Positions 49,359 through 60,968 are shown, counted from the stretch's first letter. The stretch: 64,000 nucleotides of DNA from Edaphobacter aggregans (GCA_022736715.1 DZDJ01000012.1:1-64000), one strand, 5' to 3'. A program made the numbers and translations. Notes: a model not told the origin generated them from the sequence alone.

Positions 49359-50837
49359 TTACTTCCGCTTCCAGCGCACGCCGTCCTTCGAGTCTTCGAT
49401 CAGAATGCCTTTGTCCGCCAGTTCCTTGCGGATGGCATCGGCACGGGCAAAGTTGCGCTGTTTGCGTGCCAGGTTGCGCTCGGCAATCAGAGCGTCCACC
49501 TGCTCCTCGCTCAAGGAAAGCGCGGTCAGCAGTTCCGGCGCCACCTCCTGCATGCGGCCTTCCCGTTCAGCCCACTCCAAGGCAGTGCGTGTAATCGCGG
49601 CATCGCGGTCTTCCAGGACCGCAAATACGCCGTCGAATTTTGCCAGCACCGCCAGAATCTCTGTCGCGTTGTCGGCCTGTAGCCTGCCCGCATCGGCGGA
49701 GGCGTTCGCGGCGCGCACCAGCTCAAAGATGGCCGCGCGGGCCTCTGCCGTATTCAGGTCGTAGGCCAGCGCAGATGTGTAGTCTTCGGCGGCCTTTTGC
49801 GTAAGCCGGGCAATCTCTTCGTTTCTGCCTGCGGCAAAGCCGCCTTTCAGCATGCGCTGGTGGAAGGTGCGCAGACGCTCAATCGCATTGGTGCTTTCCG
49901 TCAGTCCTTCAAAGGTAAAGTTCAACTGGTGGCGATACGGGACGGAAACCAGCAGAAAGCGAATCGCCGAGGCCTTGTGTCCCTTCAGCAGCAGATCGCG
50001 CAGTGTATAGAAGTTGCCTTCCGACTTCGACATCTTGCGGCCTTCCACCAGCAGAAAGCGGACATGCATCCAGTGGTGCGCCAGCTCCTTGCCTGTCGCT
50101 GCTTCTGACTGCGCAATCTCATTCTCATGGTGCGGAAACATCAGGTCTTCGCCGCCCGCATGCAGGTCAAAGCTGTCTCCCAGATACTTCATTGCCATTG
50201 CGGAGCACTCAATGTGCCAGCCCGGCCGTCCCGGCCCCAGCGGTGTCTCCCAGCGGTGTTCGCCCGGCCTGGGTGCCTTCCACAGCGCAAAATCGCGTGC
50301 GCCGTCCTTCTCGTACTCATCTACATCAACGCGCGCGCCGTCTTCGATGCCGTCAAAGTCCTTCTTGGACAGCTTGCCGTACTCCGGAAACTTCGCAATG
50401 CGGAAATACCAGGAGCCGTCCTCCGCCTTGTAGGCGAAGCCCTTCTGCTCCAGCGTCTCCACCAGGTTCACCATCTCCGGAATATGCTCCGTGGCGCGGG
50501 CAATGTGCTCCGGATGTTCCACGCCCAGCGAGTCCAGGTCCTCAAAAAACGCCTTCTCGTACTTCCGGGTGTACTCCTGAATCGGGACATTGGCCGCAGT
50601 AGCATTGCGGATAATCTTGTCATCCACGTCGGTCACGTTCATCACGTGCTCCACGGCCATGCCCTGCTGCTGCAAAAAGCGCCGCAGCAGATCCACCTGC
50701 AAAAAGGTGCGGAAGTTGCCAATGTGGCCGTAGTCATACACTGTGGGGCCGCACGCATACAGCCGCAGGCGCTTCCCGTCGGCAGGAACCAGCGGTTCGA
50801 CGCTATTAGTAAGTGTGTTGAAAAGCTGAATGGGCAT
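49359..50837 (-). CDS. cysS: Cysteinyl-tRNA synthetase
   Basis: LYACGPTVYDYGHIGNFRTFLQVDLLRR; GRKMSKSEGNF; GWHIECSAM. Confidence 0.97.
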   Translation of the reverse strand: MPIQLFNTLTNSVEPLVPADGKRLRLYACGPTVYDYGHIGNFRTFLQVDLLRRFLQQQGMAVEHVMNVTDVDDKIIRNATAANVPIQEYTRKYEKAFFEDLDSLGVEHPEHIARATEHIPEMVNLVETLEQKGFAYKAEDGSWYFRIAKFPEYGKLSKKDFDGIEDGARVDVDEYEKDGARDFALWKAPRPGEHRWETPLGPGRPGWHIECSAMAMKYLGDSFDLHAGGEDLMFPHHENEIAQSEAATGKELAHHWMHVRFLLVEGRKMSKSEGNFYTLRDLLLKGHKASAIRFLLVSVPYRHQLNFTFEGLTESTNAIERLRTFHQRMLKGGFAAGRNEEIARLTQKAAEDYTSALAYDLNTAEARAAIFELVRAANASADAGRLQADNATEILAVLAKFDGVFAVLEDRDAAITRTALEWAEREGRMQEVAPELLTALSLSEEQVDALIAERNLARKQRNFARADAIRKELADKGILIEDSKDGVRWKRK

Positions 50838-50943
50838 TCGTTGGCTTGCTGCTTCCATCATCCGTTAATGTTTGCTGCTTGTAGGAATTGCCGCTCTTTC
50901 GTTTCGATGTCGATTCTAGCTGATTCCGGTGGATTTCTGCCTG

Positions 50944-52128
50944 TCATCCTTGTCCCAGCGCCAGTTGTGCCGTTGCGCTCAGCTCTTCCGCGGCAAACTC
51001 AGCCGCCCGCAGCCTGGGCCATGCCGCCGCGGCAATCATGGCGGCATTGTCGGTCGAAAGCGAAAGCGATGGGAAGGCAATCGGCAGGTTGCGTTCCCTG
51101 GCCTCTTTGGTAAACCGCTCCCGCAGCTCGCTGTTGGCTGCCACGCCACCGGAAACCACCAGGCTGTGCGCGCCAAAGGCCTCCGCGGCAGCAAAGGCTT
51201 TGCGCCGCAGGTCATCTACCACCGCCCTTTGGAAAGAAGCAATCAGCCCCAGCGTTTCCGCATCGCACAGCGTCAGAGCATCGGCCGGTTTGGCATGGGG
51301 AATTGCCGCCAGCGCCTGCCGCCGCTTTTCAATGCCGTCGCGCATGGCGTGCGTTTCCACATAGCGCAGTACTGCCGTCTTGATCCCGCTGAACGAGAAG
51401 TGGAAGCGCCGTCCGCCCACCTCCTGCCCGCCTGTGCGATGGGCCTTCGGTTTGATCTGCGCAAAGCTGAACTTTACCGCGTATGGATCGCCGTGTTTTG
51501 CCAGCGCATCGATCCACGGGCCGCCCGGATACCCCAGCCCCAGCAGCTTGGCCACTTTGTCATACGCCTCGCCCGCAGCGTCGTCCACCGTGCGGCCAAC
51601 ATTGCGATACTGCCATCCCGTGCCGCCCGCTTCCACATGCAGCGGCTCCGCCAGGTAAAGATGCGTATGCCCGCCAGAGACCACCAGCGCCAGCAGCGGC
51701 AATGGCAGCGCCATCCGCGTCTGCTGGCGCATTTCCAGCAGCACAGCGTGGATGTGGCCTTCCAGATGATTGATGCCGATCAGCGGCTTGCCCAGCGCAA
51801 AGGCAAGCGACTTGGCGTAGGTAATGCCCACCAGCAGCGCTCCGGCCAGCCCTGGGCCTTCGGTAACGGCAATCGCTTCCAGTTCGCAGAAGTCGACCCC
51901 TGCCTCCTGCATGGCTGCTCGCGCCACTGGCACAATATTCCGCAGATGCTCGCGCGAGGCCAGCTCTGGCACCACACCGCCATACAGGGCATGGGTCGCA
52001 ATCTGCGAAGCCACCACATTCGAAAGCACTTGCTCGCCAGCGCGCACCACTGCCGCAGCTGTTTCGTCGCAGGAGCTTTCAATGCCAAGAATCAGTCCGC
52101 TTTGTGGATTTGGCAGCATATCGGCCAT
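50944..52128 (-). CDS. tsaD: tRNA N6-adenosine threonylcarbamoyltransferase
   Basis: [40 protein letters not shown]. Confidence 0.97.
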   Translation of the reverse strand: MADMLPNPQSGLILGIESSCDETAAAVVRAGEQVLSNVVASQIATHALYGGVVPELASREHLRNIVPVARAAMQEAGVDFCELEAIAVTEGPGLAGALLVGITYAKSLAFALGKPLIGINHLEGHIHAVLLEMRQQTRMALPLPLLALVVSGGHTHLYLAEPLHVEAGGTGWQYRNVGRTVDDAAGEAYDKVAKLLGLGYPGGPWIDALAKHGDPYAVKFSFAQIKPKAHRTGGQEVGGRRFHFSFSGIKTAVLRYVETHAMRDGIEKRRQALAAIPHAKPADALTLCDAETLGLIASFQRAVVDDLRRKAFAAAEAFGAHSLVVSGGVAANSELRERFTKEARERNLPIAFPSLSLSTDNAAMIAAAAWPRLRAAEFAAEELSATAQLALGQG

Positions 52129-52221
52129 CTCTTGGAACTGTGTATTCCGTTCTCTCTTTATAGTAGTTTACGGGCTGCCTTCACGGGAAAATCCTGCTCG
52201 TAGCCCATTGGTGATCCACAG

Positions 52222-53589
52222 ATGGCATCTTCTTCCAACCCGAAGTTCGCCGCCGCCGCGCAAATCGTGGCTCGCCTGCGCGCACAAGGACACCTGGCGT
52301 ACTTTGCCGGCGGTTGCGTGCGAGATCTGCTGTTGCAGCGCGAACCCAGGGACTATGACGTGGCCACCAGCGCCACGCCAGACGCGGTCATTTCACTATT
52401 TTCCAGGACCTTCGCCGTCGGCGCGCATTTTGGCGTGGTTCTGGTGGTAAGCGGGGCAGCAATCGGCGAGGAGATCGCCACCGAAGTCGCCACCTTCCGC
52501 AACGATGGCATATACAGCGACGGCCGTCATCCCGATGCCGTGCGCTTTTCCACCGATCCGCGCGAAGATGTTCTGCGCCGCGACTTCACCATCAACGGCA
52601 TGTTGCTCGATCCTGCGCTGCTGCTGCCCTCTGCCGATGTGACGCCTGCCGTGCTGGATTTCGTGGGTGGCCAGGCAGACCTGGCTGCTGGCATCGTTCG
52701 CGCCATTGGTGATCCGGAACGGCGCTTTCAGGAGGACAAGCTGCGCATGCTGCGGGCCGTCCGCTTTGCCGCGCGCTTTGGCTACGTCATCGAGCCGCAG
52801 ACCTTCGCCGCTATTCGCGTCCTGGCGGCGGAAATTGTTCAGGTCAGCCGGGAGCGCATCCGCGACGAACTGACCCGCATGCTCACCGAGGGCGCGGCGC
52901 GCAACGCATTCGAGCTGCTGGACAGCACCGGCCTGCTGCAACAGGTATTGCCAGAGGCCGTGCGCATGAAGGGCGTCGAGCAGCCACCACAGTTCCATCC
53001 GGAAGGCGATGTGTGGACACACACGCTGCTGCTGCTGGAAAAGCTGCCGCCCAGCTGCCCGCCCACGCTGGCCTGGGGAGCGCTGCTGCACGACATTGGC
53101 AAGCCGGCCACTTTTCGCCGTTCGCCGGAGCGCATTCGCTTCGATGGTCATGTCGAGGTGGGCGTGCGCATGGCCGAAGAGATATGCCGCCGCCTGCGCT
53201 TTTCCAACGATGAAACGGCCCAGATTCTGGCGCTGGTGCAGAACCACATGCGCTTTGGCGATGTGATGCACATGAAGCAGTCCACGCTGAAGCGCTTCCT
53301 GCGCCTGCCGCAGTTTGCCGAACACCTGGCGCTGCATCGCATGGACTGCCTTTCCGCCCACGGCGACCTGACACTCTACGACTTTGCTAAAACGCAGTAT
53401 GAGACCCTGCCGCAGGAGGCCGTGCAGCCCGTGTTGCTGGTGACCGGACGCGACCTGATCGCGGCTGGCTATAAGCCCGGCCCATATTTCAAGGAAATTC
53501 TGGCCTTTGCCGAAGATGCCCAGCTCGAAGGCCGCATCCACACCGCACAACAGGGGATGCAACTGGTGCGCGAGCACTTTCCGCTGTAG
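52222..53589 (+). CDS. CCA tRNA nucleotidyltransferase family protein with HD domain
   Basis: AYFAGGCVRDLLLQREPRDYDVATSATPD; RRDFTINGMLLDP; LLHDIGKPATF. Confidence 0.93.
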   Translation: MASSSNPKFAAAAQIVARLRAQGHLAYFAGGCVRDLLLQREPRDYDVATSATPDAVISLFSRTFAVGAHFGVVLVVSGAAIGEEIATEVATFRNDGIYSDGRHPDAVRFSTDPREDVLRRDFTINGMLLDPALLLPSADVTPAVLDFVGGQADLAAGIVRAIGDPERRFQEDKLRMLRAVRFAARFGYVIEPQTFAAIRVLAAEIVQVSRERIRDELTRMLTEGAARNAFELLDSTGLLQQVLPEAVRMKGVEQPPQFHPEGDVWTHTLLLLEKLPPSCPPTLAWGALLHDIGKPATFRRSPERIRFDGHVEVGVRMAEEICRRLRFSNDETAQILALVQNHMRFGDVMHMKQSTLKRFLRLPQFAEHLALHRMDCLSAHGDLTLYDFAKTQYETLPQEAVQPVLLVTGRDLIAAGYKPGPYFKEILAFAEDAQLEGRIHTAQQGMQLVREHFPL

Positions 53590-53621
53590 AAAAGCACCCG
53601 CGCAACGTGTGCAGAGGGTCT

Positions 53622-54722
53622 TTATTCCAGCCCCTTGCCGTCCTTCGCTGGCCGCCCGCCAGGATTCCACTGCGGCCTCCAGTTCGTGTTGGCCAGCCAG
53701 CGCACCGGTGCCACCATCGACGCAATGGCGTGGGTCATGTGCGTGAAGTCAATGTGGGCAATGTCATCCTCCGGCTGGTGATACTGCGGCTGCAGGCCAA
53801 AGCTGGAAACCGTGTGCGCAATGACGCCTTCCTTGGCCAGCGCATAGTTGTCTGAGCGTTGAAAGAAGTGCTGCTGCGGGTGCGGATCGGCCACCAGATG
53901 TGCACCATGCTTCACCAGTTCCGCGCCCAGCGTCGAGCGATCGAACCCCGTGAGCCACAGCGTGCCTTCGGGAACCTTCGGATCGGCCCAGCCAATCATT
54001 TCAAACTCCAGATTGGCGACGATATTCTGCAACGGCACCGGCGGATGCGCCAGAAACGCGGCATTGCCCAGCCCGCCCAGTTCCTCGGCATCGAAGAGCG
54101 CAAAAACAATCGTGCGTCTGGGCGGTTTGCCATGGGCAAGCATCCGCGCCAGCTCCAGCACGGCGATGGTGCCGGAGGCATCGTCATCCGCGCCGTTGTA
54201 AATGCTGTCCCCATTCACCGGCGTACCAATGCCCAGGTGGTCCTGGTGCGCGGTAATCAGAATCACCTGATCTTTCAGCCTGGGGTCCGTTCCGCGCAGA
54301 ATGCCAATCGTGTTCCAGGTCTCCGTGCGTGGCACTTTCTGGAAGCGCTGCCAGTAGCGCTCCATTCTGGGAGACAAGGGCAACGGATAGGCAAGAGGCG
54401 TTCTCTGAATGTAGCCGCCGCCATCGCCCTGCGAGCCGCCCGCCGGTTCCAGTCCATCTGCCTCAAAGCGCGAGGCGGTATAGAGCGCGGCCAGATGTTC
54501 ATCCCGCGTGGCGCTGCCGCGTCCCCGCAGCACATCCGAGGCCAGAAAGTTCATGTCGGCCCGGATGTTACGCTCGATGATTGACAAAGAGACGGAAGTC
54601 GCAGCGGAATGGGGGCCACTCGCGTCTAACAGTGGCTGGGCAGCTTGCGCGGTATGTACTGTTGGCAGCAGAATGCCAAGTGCCAGTGTGGCAGTGCAGA
54701 GCGCAGTGACGAAATTTTTCAT
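53622..54722 (-). CDS. M28 family metallopeptidase, secreted
   Basis: Start re-set to MKNFVTALCTATLALGILLPTVHTAQA; LITAHQDHLGIG...YNGADDDASGTIAVLELAR; FALFDAEELGGLGN. Confidence 0.92.
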   Translation of the reverse strand: MKNFVTALCTATLALGILLPTVHTAQAAQPLLDASGPHSAATSVSLSIIERNIRADMNFLASDVLRGRGSATRDEHLAALYTASRFEADGLEPAGGSQGDGGGYIQRTPLAYPLPLSPRMERYWQRFQKVPRTETWNTIGILRGTDPRLKDQVILITAHQDHLGIGTPVNGDSIYNGADDDASGTIAVLELARMLAHGKPPRRTIVFALFDAEELGGLGNAAFLAHPPVPLQNIVANLEFEMIGWADPKVPEGTLWLTGFDRSTLGAELVKHGAHLVADPHPQQHFFQRSDNYALAKEGVIAHTVSSFGLQPQYHQPEDDIAHIDFTHMTHAIASMVAPVRWLANTNWRPQWNPGGRPAKDGKGLE

Positions 54723-54795
54723 TATGGCGCAGTATAGAAGAGGAGCATGCGTAAGTGGGAGCCCCGGAAATATTCGCAGGTAAGGGCGTAGACCG

Positions 54796-55938
54796 ATGAA
54801 ATCTGTGCGGATACTGATGACCATGGCAGCGGTACTGGCTTTGACCGGCTGCCGGGAGTTTTTTGTGCCGGTCAACGGTGGCGGTGGCAGCACCACAGGT
54901 GACTATGTGTATGTGGCCAATCAGACCACCGCAACTCTGGCTGGATACTCCATCTCCACCAGCGGCAAGCTGTCTTCCGTCACCAACTCGCCCTATTCGT
55001 TGGGCTACATTCCCACCGCGCTGGCCGTCACGCCTGGCAACGCCTACCTCTATGTGGGCAGCCTGTTTGGCCTGTATGTTTACAGCATCAACAGCGATGG
55101 TTCCCTGACGGCAGCCGTTGGCGGAGCATCGCAGGCCAGCGTGCTGGCGCAGTCCATGGCCATTTCCCCCGATGGCAACTGGCTGTTCGTGCTCAATGCA
55201 TTCACGGTAATTGCCGGCGCCGCCGCGACGGGCACCATCTCTGAATTTGCGATCAACAGCACCACCGGAGCACTGACGCCGGAGGCCGGCACCTCCTTCA
55301 TCGTGTCCAGTACCAGCCCATCTGCACAGGACATCGTCGTTTCTCCGAATGGGAATTTTGTGATTGCCGCGCTGGGAACCGGCGGGGACGTAGTGTTTCC
55401 GTTCAATACGTCCACCGGGGCCTTCGGAAATACGTATCAAAACCTGTCGCCGCCTTCCAGCACCAGTGATAATGCACTGGCCGTTGGGCCCAATTCCGAT
55501 TACCTCTACATTGCGCGCAGCGGTGTTTCCGGCAGCAGCGGACTGGCCGTGTACAGCATCACCGCGTCCAACGGCGCACTCACGCAGGTGAGCGGCTCAC
55601 CCTACACCACCGGCAACGGCCCCTATTCCGTGGCCTTCGCTAACACTGGCAATTATCTCTACGTGGGCAACCGGACCGACAATACCATCAGCGGGTTTTC
55701 TGTCGCCAGTGGCAAACTGACGGCGCTTTCCGGCTCGCCCTACACCACCGGGGCACAGCCCATCGGCATTGTGAAAGACAGAACCGGCGCTTACATGCTG
55801 GTGGCCTGTGCCGGCGGTTCGCCGGACCTGCAGCTTTTCGGCTTTGACTCTTCCGTTGTCGGCAAGCTGACCAGTATCAGTTCCACGGCAACTGGAACAG
55901 ATCCCACCAACCCGATCGCCATCGCGGCGACACATTAG
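54796..55938 (+). CDS. Lactonase-family beta-propeller lipoprotein
   Basis: Lipobox LALTGC; repeated YVYVANQTT/YLYVGNRTDNTISGFSVASGKLTALSGSPY blades. Confidence 0.88.
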   Translation: MKSVRILMTMAAVLALTGCREFFVPVNGGGGSTTGDYVYVANQTTATLAGYSISTSGKLSSVTNSPYSLGYIPTALAVTPGNAYLYVGSLFGLYVYSINSDGSLTAAVGGASQASVLAQSMAISPDGNWLFVLNAFTVIAGAAATGTISEFAINSTTGALTPEAGTSFIVSSTSPSAQDIVVSPNGNFVIAALGTGGDVVFPFNTSTGAFGNTYQNLSPPSSTSDNALAVGPNSDYLYIARSGVSGSSGLAVYSITASNGALTQVSGSPYTTGNGPYSVAFANTGNYLYVGNRTDNTISGFSVASGKLTALSGSPYTTGAQPIGIVKDRTGAYMLVACAGGSPDLQLFGFDSSVVGKLTSISSTATGTDPTNPIAIAATH

Positions 55939-56091
55939 TTGTGCGGATCTTTTGCCAGGGCGCAACTTCGGGCCTCAGTAGTGGAGTTTGGCGTTGTGAT
56001 GTTGAAATCACGCATCGGAATAAAAACCGGCAACAGCAAAACGGCCTTGTGCGCGATCCAACTCTGCAATGGTGATATGCTCAGGGTGCCG

Positions 56092-57294
56092 ATGATTGTT
56101 GTCCGCCGTGCACAATCTCACTCCCATCGCCCGCCATTGCTCAATGGTTCACCACTCCCTGCGCGCTTTGCCCGTTCCGGTTTGTCCCTGGTTCTGCTGT
56201 TGCTCTCCCTCGGTTCTTTGGCTGGCTGTAAGTGGATACGCCCTGGTCCTCCGCAGGAATACGTATACGTGGTTGCACGAAAATCCAGCCTGCGCGATCG
56301 TGTGGCTCCGGTTGCGGTGAAGACGGCAACCATCGTGAATGGCGATAAATTGCTGGTGCTGGAGCGGGACGGCCGCTTCCTGCGCGTCAAAACAGACAAA
56401 GGCGAAACTGGCTGGACGGCGGATATTTTTGTGGCCACGCAGCAGGTGGCCGGTGCTTTTGCGCAGCTAAAGAATGAGCATGCCAGCGATCCAACGGTAG
56501 GTACGGCCATCCTGCGCAACGAGCTGTACATGCACTCTCTGCCTGGCCGCGACACGGACCGTTTTTACCTGCTGCCGGAGAATGCGAAGGTGCATCTGCT
56601 GGTGCGCGCTTCCGTGCCGCGGGTCACTTCCGCGGGCCAGCCTGTGTATCAAGCCCCCGTACAGCATGTGAAAGGCGCCACATTGCCGTCCGGCCCCCCG
56701 CCGGTGCGCATGGAAGACTGGTGGCTTGTGCGGGATGCGCAGGGCCGCACAGGATGGATGTTGGCGCAGCAACTGGACGTGGATGTGCCTGCCGCGCTGG
56801 TGCGCTACACGGAAAACAAGCGCATCGTGGCTGCTTATGTGTTGACGACTGTCTACGACCCGGAAGCAGATGCCGCCGACAAGAATATTCCGGAGTATGT
56901 GGCGCTGCTGCGCAGTCCCAAAGAAGGCCTGCCATACGACTTTGACCTGATGCGCGTCTTCACCTGGAACGTGAAGCGCCATCGCTACGAAACGGCCTAT
57001 CGCGACAGCAATATCGAAGGCTATCTGCCGGTCGTCATCGGTGAGGTGACCACGCCAAAAGGCAACCGCCTGCCGACTTTCAGCTACAAAGTGGCAGCGG
57101 AGGGCAGCACGCTCGTCACCGATCCGAAGACCGGCATCAGCCATGCCAGCCAGTTGATTGAGAAGAACTATCAGATGGATGGTGTCATCGTGAAACGCAT
57201 TCTGCCGCCAGGGCAGACAGTGGCTCCGAAAGAAGCACATCCGGAGCCTGTCAAAGAAAAGAGCCGCCGCGGGAAGGCCAGCCGGCGCAGATAA
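56092..57294 (+). CDS. SH3-domain lipoprotein
   Basis: LLSLGSLAGC lipobox; VVARKSSLRDRVAPVAVKTATIVNGDKLLVLERDGRFLRVKTDKGETGWT; start uncertain. Confidence 0.75.
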   Translation: MIVVRRAQSHSHRPPLLNGSPLPARFARSGLSLVLLLLSLGSLAGCKWIRPGPPQEYVYVVARKSSLRDRVAPVAVKTATIVNGDKLLVLERDGRFLRVKTDKGETGWTADIFVATQQVAGAFAQLKNEHASDPTVGTAILRNELYMHSLPGRDTDRFYLLPENAKVHLLVRASVPRVTSAGQPVYQAPVQHVKGATLPSGPPPVRMEDWWLVRDAQGRTGWMLAQQLDVDVPAALVRYTENKRIVAAYVLTTVYDPEADAADKNIPEYVALLRSPKEGLPYDFDLMRVFTWNVKRHRYETAYRDSNIEGYLPVVIGEVTTPKGNRLPTFSYKVAAEGSTLVTDPKTGISHASQLIEKNYQMDGVIVKRILPPGQTVAPKEAHPEPVKEKSRRGKASRRR

Positions 57295-57308
57295 TACGCT
57301 CGCCCGGC

Positions 57309-58508
57309 CTATTGATGGAAGCGCAGGACCGCATCCACAACACGTTCCTGCTCGTCGGCGCGCAGCTCCGGATACATCGGCAGCGCAAGCACTTCCTGCG
57401 CCGCGCGCTCACTTTCCGGAAAATCGCCCGTCTTGTAGCCAAGTGCGGCAAGGCTGGTCTGCTGGTGCAGCGAAAGCGGATAGTAAATCTCTGATCCGAT
57501 CTTCTGTTCTGCAAGCCATGCCTTCAGTTCGTCCCGCCGTGCAACACGAACCACATACTGGTGGAAGACGTGGCTGGCTTTGGGATGCGTCAACGGCAGC
57601 ACCACGCCCTCAGCAATGCTTTCTGCCGCCAGCCCTGCCATGCGGAAGAGCTGGTTGTAGTGGGCCGCGCGCTGCTGGCGCTGCTCGTTCCACTGCTGGA
57701 CATAGCGCAGTTTTACCTGCAACACCGCGGCCTGGATTGTGTCCAGGCGGCTGTTCCAGCCAACTTCATCGTGGTAGTAGCGGCGGCGCATGCCATGCGC
57801 GCGCAACATGCTGGCCCGCTCGGCAAGCGCGGCATTGTTCGTTGTCACCAGGCCTGCATCGCCATACGCGCTCAGGTTTTTGGTGGGATAAAAACTGAAG
57901 GCTGCCGCATCGCCCAGCGCTCCGGCGGCGGCTCCGTTCCATCGTGCACCAAAGGCCTGCGCGGCGTCCTCAATCAGCAGAACGCCAAACCTGTTTTTAA
58001 TGGCAGCAAAAGCGTCCCAGTCCGCGCATTGCCCATACAGATGCACCGGCATGATGGCTTTCACCTTCCTGCCTGCGGGGGACTGCAATACTTTTTCCAC
58101 CGCCGCCGGATCCAGATTGTAGCTGACGGTGTCGATATCGGCCAGCAAAGGCTGCGCGCCACAGCGGAGAATGGAGCTGACGCTGGCAAAAAAGCTAAAG
58201 GGGGTCGTAATGACCGCATCGCCCGGCCCGATCTCAGCCGCAGCCATCGCCAGCCACAACGCATCCGTGCCGGAGGCGCATCCTATTGCATGAGATGTAT
58301 TGCAATATTGCGCTGCCGCAGCCTCAAAGCTGGAGACTTCTTCTCCCAGAATATATTTCTGGCTGTCGCAGACGTGCTCGATGGCGGCAAGTACTTCTTC
58401 CCGGATCAAAGCATATTGCCGGGAAAAATCCAGCATCGGGACGGCCGCGGGCTGCGCTGTGGGGCCTGCCGGCGGCGTCAGGGAAGGAGCCAGAACAGTT
58501 TTCGACAC
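57309..58508 (-). CDS. DegT/DnrJ/EryC1/StrS family aminotransferase
   Basis: AIGCASGTDALWLAMAAAEIGPGDAVITTPFSFFAS; LIEDAAQAFGA; FSFYPTKNLSAYGDAG. Confidence 0.95.
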   Translation of the reverse strand: MSKTVLAPSLTPPAGPTAQPAAVPMLDFSRQYALIREEVLAAIEHVCDSQKYILGEEVSSFEAAAAQYCNTSHAIGCASGTDALWLAMAAAEIGPGDAVITTPFSFFASVSSILRCGAQPLLADIDTVSYNLDPAAVEKVLQSPAGRKVKAIMPVHLYGQCADWDAFAAIKNRFGVLLIEDAAQAFGARWNGAAAGALGDAAAFSFYPTKNLSAYGDAGLVTTNNAALAERASMLRAHGMRRRYYHDEVGWNSRLDTIQAAVLQVKLRYVQQWNEQRQQRAAHYNQLFRMAGLAAESIAEGVVLPLTHPKASHVFHQYVVRVARRDELKAWLAEQKIGSEIYYPLSLHQQTSLAALGYKTGDFPESERAAQEVLALPMYPELRADEQERVVDAVLRFHQ

Positions 58509-58834
58509 ATACCCATCCTACACTGCACTGTGACCTGTTTTGCACATTCTGTGCCACTTAGGCACTCGGAGTAACAAGGCAGGTAAGTTACAATCACCTG
58601 TCTTTCTTATGGATGAGCTACAATCTTCTATTCCGTAGTTAGGAAGGCCATAGGTAGAAGACTTCGTATATATGCGGGAAACAGTTGAAAAAATTCCGCC
58701 ACACTCGTATTGTGAACTCGCTCCGCAATGTACGGGGCTCGGCTTCAGTTTTTTTGGCCACAAGCGCTTACTTTGTGGGCATCGTTGTTGTATCTATAAG
58801 CATCAAACTAGCATCAAGTACAGGAGATCGGCCC

Positions 58835-59164
58835 ATGGACAACAAGCCGGCGCAGAACATTCAGGACACGTTCCTGAATACGGTTCGTAAAGATAAAAGC
58901 CCCATTACCATTTATCTGGTCAGCGGCGTGAAGCTGACCGGAAAAATTCGTTCCTTTGATAAGTACTCTGTGTTGCTGGAGAACAACAATCAGGAACAGT
59001 TGATCTTCAAGCATGCCATTTCCACAGTAGTAAGCGGCCGGGCGGGGGCGCATATCGAGTTGCGCTCTACAGAGCCCCGTGCCCATGCGGTGTCGCATGC
59101 AGCCCCTGCTGCTGTGGGTACAGCAGCAACAGCCAATGACGCTACCGGCACCTCCGGGTCGTAG
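58835..59164 (+). CDS. hfq: RNA chaperone Hfq
   Basis: [58 protein letters not shown]. Confidence 0.96.
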   Translation: MDNKPAQNIQDTFLNTVRKDKSPITIYLVSGVKLTGKIRSFDKYSVLLENNNQEQLIFKHAISTVVSGRAGAHIELRSTEPRAHAVSHAAPAAVGTAATANDATGTSGS

Positions 59165-59170
59165 TGGCCA

Positions 59171-60640
59171 TTGCGGAACAATAGGGCAGTAAACACCGAT
59201 GCTTCACCTCCTGTTGAAGCTCAGCAGGGGCCGTCGGCGCGTCTGCGGCAGGAACCGCTCACTGGTTCTGTGGCGGAACGCGCCGTCCTTGTTTCCGTCG
59301 AATTCACAGGGCGCACCGGCAAATCACATCTGACTCCCGCGGCACGTATGGCGCGAGATGCGGTGGGGCTCTTGCGCGCCAGTGCTGAAGAGGTGCAGGG
59401 CACGGCAGACGAAGCACCTGTCCGTGCTGCTGGTTCTCCGGACCTGGATTTTGAGGCCGCGCTGGAAGAGTTTCGCGAACTGGCAATCAGCGCCGGGGCC
59501 GAGCTGGCTGCTGTGCTGGTGCAGCGCCGCTCACGGCTGGATCCTGCTACCCTGGTGGGCCAGGGCAAGGTGGAAGAGATCGCTGGTGTTGCTGCTTCCA
59601 CGCATGCCGATGTTGTCCTTTTTGATCATGACCTGACCCCATCTCAGCTCCGTAACCTGGAGCGCGCTCTGCCTTGCCGGGTCATTGACCGGACGCAGCT
59701 CATCCTGGATATTTTTGCCCGCCATGCCCGCACTCGCGAGGGCCAGTTGCAGGTGGAGCTGGCGCAGCTGGAGTACATGCTGCCGCGGCTGGCTGGCCGG
59801 GGCAAAGCCATGTCGCAGTTGGGCGGCGGCATCGGCACCCGCGGCCCCGGCGAAACCCAGTTGGAAACGGACCGCCGCAAGATCAACCGCCGCATCACCC
59901 ATGTCAAAGAGCAACTGGAGTCTGTCCGGCGCGTCCGCCGGCAGCAACGCCAGCGGCGCGAGGCGGTTCCCGTGCCCACCGTGGCGCTGGTGGGCTATAC
60001 CAATGCCGGCAAAAGCACGCTGTTCAATGCACTGACGCAGGCTGGAGTGCTGGAGTCTGCCCGCATGTTTGCCACGCTCGACCCCAAACTGCGCTCAATT
60101 GCTCTACCATCCCGCCGACGGGTACTGCTCTCGGATACGGTTGGTTTCATCCGCAATCTGCCACACACGCTGGTTACATCCTTCCGGGCAACGCTCGAAG
60201 AGGTGGAAAAGGCCGAGGTGCTGCTGCATGTCCGGGACGCTGCCAGCCCCCTGCTGGAGCAGCAAAAGGCAGAAGTCGAGAAGGTACTGAGCGAACTGGA
60301 CGCCCTGCAAAAGCCGGTCATCGAAGTCCTCAACAAGATTGACCTGTTGCCTGCTGAGGAACAGGCGGAACTGCGGCAACGCGCTGGCGTGGTGGCGATT
60401 TCTGCCCGCACAGGAGTTGGTCTGGACCGCCTTCTGCTACAGGTCGACCAGGCCCTGCAGGCAGATCCATTGATAACAATGGATCTGCGAGTGCCGCAAT
60501 CGCAGGGTGCCGTATTGGCGGCCCTGGAAGCAGGAGCCACAATCGAACAGAAGCAGTTTCAGGGGAACCTTGCGGTCCTGCGGGTCCGGGGGCCGGAATC
60601 TTTGCTGGGACGATACAGGCACCTGTGGAGCAGGGCATGA
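59171..60640 (+). CDS. hflX: GTPase HflX
   Basis: [74 protein letters not shown]. Confidence 0.96.
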   Translation: MRNNRAVNTDASPPVEAQQGPSARLRQEPLTGSVAERAVLVSVEFTGRTGKSHLTPAARMARDAVGLLRASAEEVQGTADEAPVRAAGSPDLDFEAALEEFRELAISAGAELAAVLVQRRSRLDPATLVGQGKVEEIAGVAASTHADVVLFDHDLTPSQLRNLERALPCRVIDRTQLILDIFARHARTREGQLQVELAQLEYMLPRLAGRGKAMSQLGGGIGTRGPGETQLETDRRKINRRITHVKEQLESVRRVRRQQRQRREAVPVPTVALVGYTNAGKSTLFNALTQAGVLESARMFATLDPKLRSIALPSRRRVLLSDTVGFIRNLPHTLVTSFRATLEEVEKAEVLLHVRDAASPLLEQQKAEVEKVLSELDALQKPVIEVLNKIDLLPAEEQAELRQRAGVVAISARTGVGLDRLLLQVDQALQADPLITMDLRVPQSQGAVLAALEAGATIEQKQFQGNLAVLRVRGPESLLGRYRHLWSRA

Positions 60641-60667
60641 CGGCGGTGCAAGTGCCAGACACAGGTA

Positions 60668-60733
60668 CGGGCCGAAAAGAAGGGAGCGGTGGAGAGTCCC
60701 AGCTTTACGGCCCGCATGACCCTGAACCGGGTC
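60668..60733. promoter_or_regulatory. Candidate structured RNA/leader between hflX and the atp operon
   Basis: CGGGCCG-a-AAAG...GGGA...TCCC...CTTT-a-CGGCCCG nested stem, then GACCCTGAACCGGGTC hairpin. Confidence 0.4.
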
Positions 60734-60968
60734 AAGGTGATGGTTCAAGTGTAGGCCGATCCTGCCCAAAGTCAAGCCGAATTTCGTGCAATCTGGTATA
60801 GACTGGTTAAGGTTCCAAAATACTTATTTTCCAACAAAAGTGGCGTTTTTCTGGTTTGACACTGACAATTGCGCCCTGCTACAAAAAAGAGTACCTAATC
60901 GAAATCTGAGAGAGCCTCTGAACCTTGGAACATTTCAAGGTTTCCAGCGCCGATAATACCGGTAAAAC

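Noticed and set aside
60718-60750. ACCCTGAACC resembling part of a TPP riboswitch
   Set aside because: The rest of the thi-box is missing and downstream genes are ATP synthase, so chance similarity is likely
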